Shown piece by piece: positions 7,048-7,378 of a stretch of DNA of 7,378 bases (the stretch's first letter is position 1; the number at the start of each line of letters is the position of its first letter). Under the pieces are notes generated by a model. It saw nothing but the letters and a program-made list of their open reading frames with translations. It did no database searches and was not told where the DNA came from. The stretch lies in the NCBI GenBank assembly GCA_905210415.1, contig CAJLWM010000075.1, forward strand, positions 1 through 7,378, read 5' to 3'. The translations under genes were made by a program, and so were the position numbers. This DNA comes from an uncultured Prevotellaceae bacterium (GTDB lineage Bacteria; Bacteroidota; Bacteroidia; Bacteroidales; Muribaculaceae).

Positions 7048-7183
7048 AACTTTTTTTCTTTAGCCAACCTTATCTGATGCCTCTGCTTGGGAAAAGTTTT
7101 TTTAGCTTATGTGAATAAGCGTTTGTCATCTCAATGCAAGTGTGTGCGTGGATTATACATTTCAATATAATATACATGATGGT

Positions 7184-7229
7184 ATCAGCCAGTGGCGATC
7201 AACGCTCGCTGGCTGATTTTCTTTTTTTT
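7184..7229 (+). terminator. Intrinsic terminator, probably of the glpABCT operon
   Basis: ATCAGCCAG (7184-7192) pairs perfectly with CTGGCTGAT (7209-7217). Inner pairing of GCG (7195-7197) with CGC (7203-7205) closes a small ATCAA loop. TTTTCTTTTTTTT follows directly. The T-run is on the plus-strand side only, so it terminates rightward transcription. It lies 276 nt past the glpT stop, far for a simple operon end, but no better plus-strand terminator is seen between them. Confidence 0.85.
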
Positions 7230-7281
7230 ACAATAACCCCGTTGCTGCGCAATGTGTTTCCTTCGTGGCAGAGGTCATGAA

Positions 7282-7301
7282 AATATTATAGAATTAATAT
7301 T
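7282..7301. repeat. AT-rich inverted repeat before the window end
   Basis: AATATTA (7282-7288) and TAATATT (7295-7301) form a perfect 7-bp inverted repeat with a 6-bp spacer, all but one base A/T. It lies about 70 bp upstream of a possible start codon at 7368 and could be part of that gene's control region. In sequence this AT-rich it may also be chance. Confidence 0.25.
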
Positions 7302-7367
7302 TTATTACAATTGTGACAAAAATGTGCAGTGTCCAAATAGAAGTGCAACGAATTTCGGGGTAAAACT

Positions 7368-7378
7368 ATGAAAAACAC
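7368..7378 (+). CDS. Possible start of the next gene, cut by the window end
   Basis: An ATG at 7368 opens M-K-N and then the window ends. GGGG (7357-7360) lies 7 nt upstream, and TACAATTG (7306-7313), one base from TAnnTTTG, could be its -7 box. Its position past the operon terminator fits a new transcription unit. Three codons cannot prove a gene or its product. Confidence 0.25.

Larger units (their letters stand above)
6908..7183. other. Long 3' region after glpT, no gene seen
   Basis: Between the glpT stop and the intrinsic terminator lie 276 bp without a convincing reading frame. They hold a hairpin at 6929-6955, an imperfect 19-bp tandem repeat at 7010-7047, T-runs at 7051-7057 and 7097-7103, and a small stem-loop at 7105-7120 (GCTTAT, GTGA, ATAAGC). 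I found no full TAnnTTTG promoter match; TACATTTC (7156-7163) is one base off and has no -33 partner. This is most simply a long operon 3' untranslated region, although a small RNA ending at the terminator is possible. Confidence 0.6.

Noticed and set aside
7105..7120. Stem-loop GCTTAT-GTGA-ATAAGC considered as a terminator
   Set aside because: The T-run lies before it, not after, so it fits an intrinsic terminator on neither strand; the 6-bp AT-rich stem may be chance.
7237..7360. Long-range complementarity of CCCCGTTGC (7237-7245) with GCAAC...GGGG (7345-7360)
   Set aside because: It needs a 7-nt bulge and about 100 nt of intervening sequence; too weak to call a structure.

Overview
This is an ordinary catabolic locus. 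It is a divergently regulated glycerol-3-phosphate (G3P) module, probably from a Bacteroidales-type anaerobe. The lineage is inferred from two things. The main promoter fits the Bacteroidetes pattern (TTTG, 20 bp, TAATTTTG; consensus TAnnTTTG for the -7 box). The first operon gene also has an AT-rich leader without a Shine-Dalgarno sequence. The proteins resemble the Escherichia coli Glp proteins over their full lengths, from memory of those sequences. I cannot name the genus.

Layout: positions 1-102 hold nothing I can call. A DeoR-family repressor (probable glpR) lies on the minus strand at 103-888. A 420-bp divergent intergenic region (889-1308) holds both promoters, two pairs of a direct repeat (AGAAACC, 22 bp apart in both promoters) that I propose as the repressor operator, and a 10-bp-stem hairpin of unknown role. 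On the plus strand follow glpA (1309-2933, with an apparent one-base frameshift near 2485-2508), glpB (2958-4184), glpC (4194-5441) and glpT (5507-6907), with gaps of 24, 9 and 65 bp, so probably one operon. From 6908 to the end there is no complete gene. That stretch holds a hairpin just after glpT, an imperfect 19-bp tandem repeat, a strong intrinsic terminator (7184-7229), and perhaps the first codons of another gene at 7368.

How the genes work together: GlpT imports G3P in exchange for phosphate. GlpA (FAD and BFD-type iron-sulfur domain) with GlpB oxidises it to dihydroxyacetone phosphate. GlpC (two 4Fe-4S motifs and two CCG domains) passes the electrons towards the quinone pool at the membrane. 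The DeoR protein probably represses the operon, and its own gene, until G3P accumulates. No glycerol kinase, glycerol facilitator or glycerophosphodiesterase gene is present here, so the window itself supports use of external or phospholipid-derived G3P rather than free glycerol.

I found no undescribed multi-gene system. The two points most worth checking are the shared 22-bp-phased direct repeats and the glpA frameshift, which would remove the C-terminal iron-sulfur domain if it is real.
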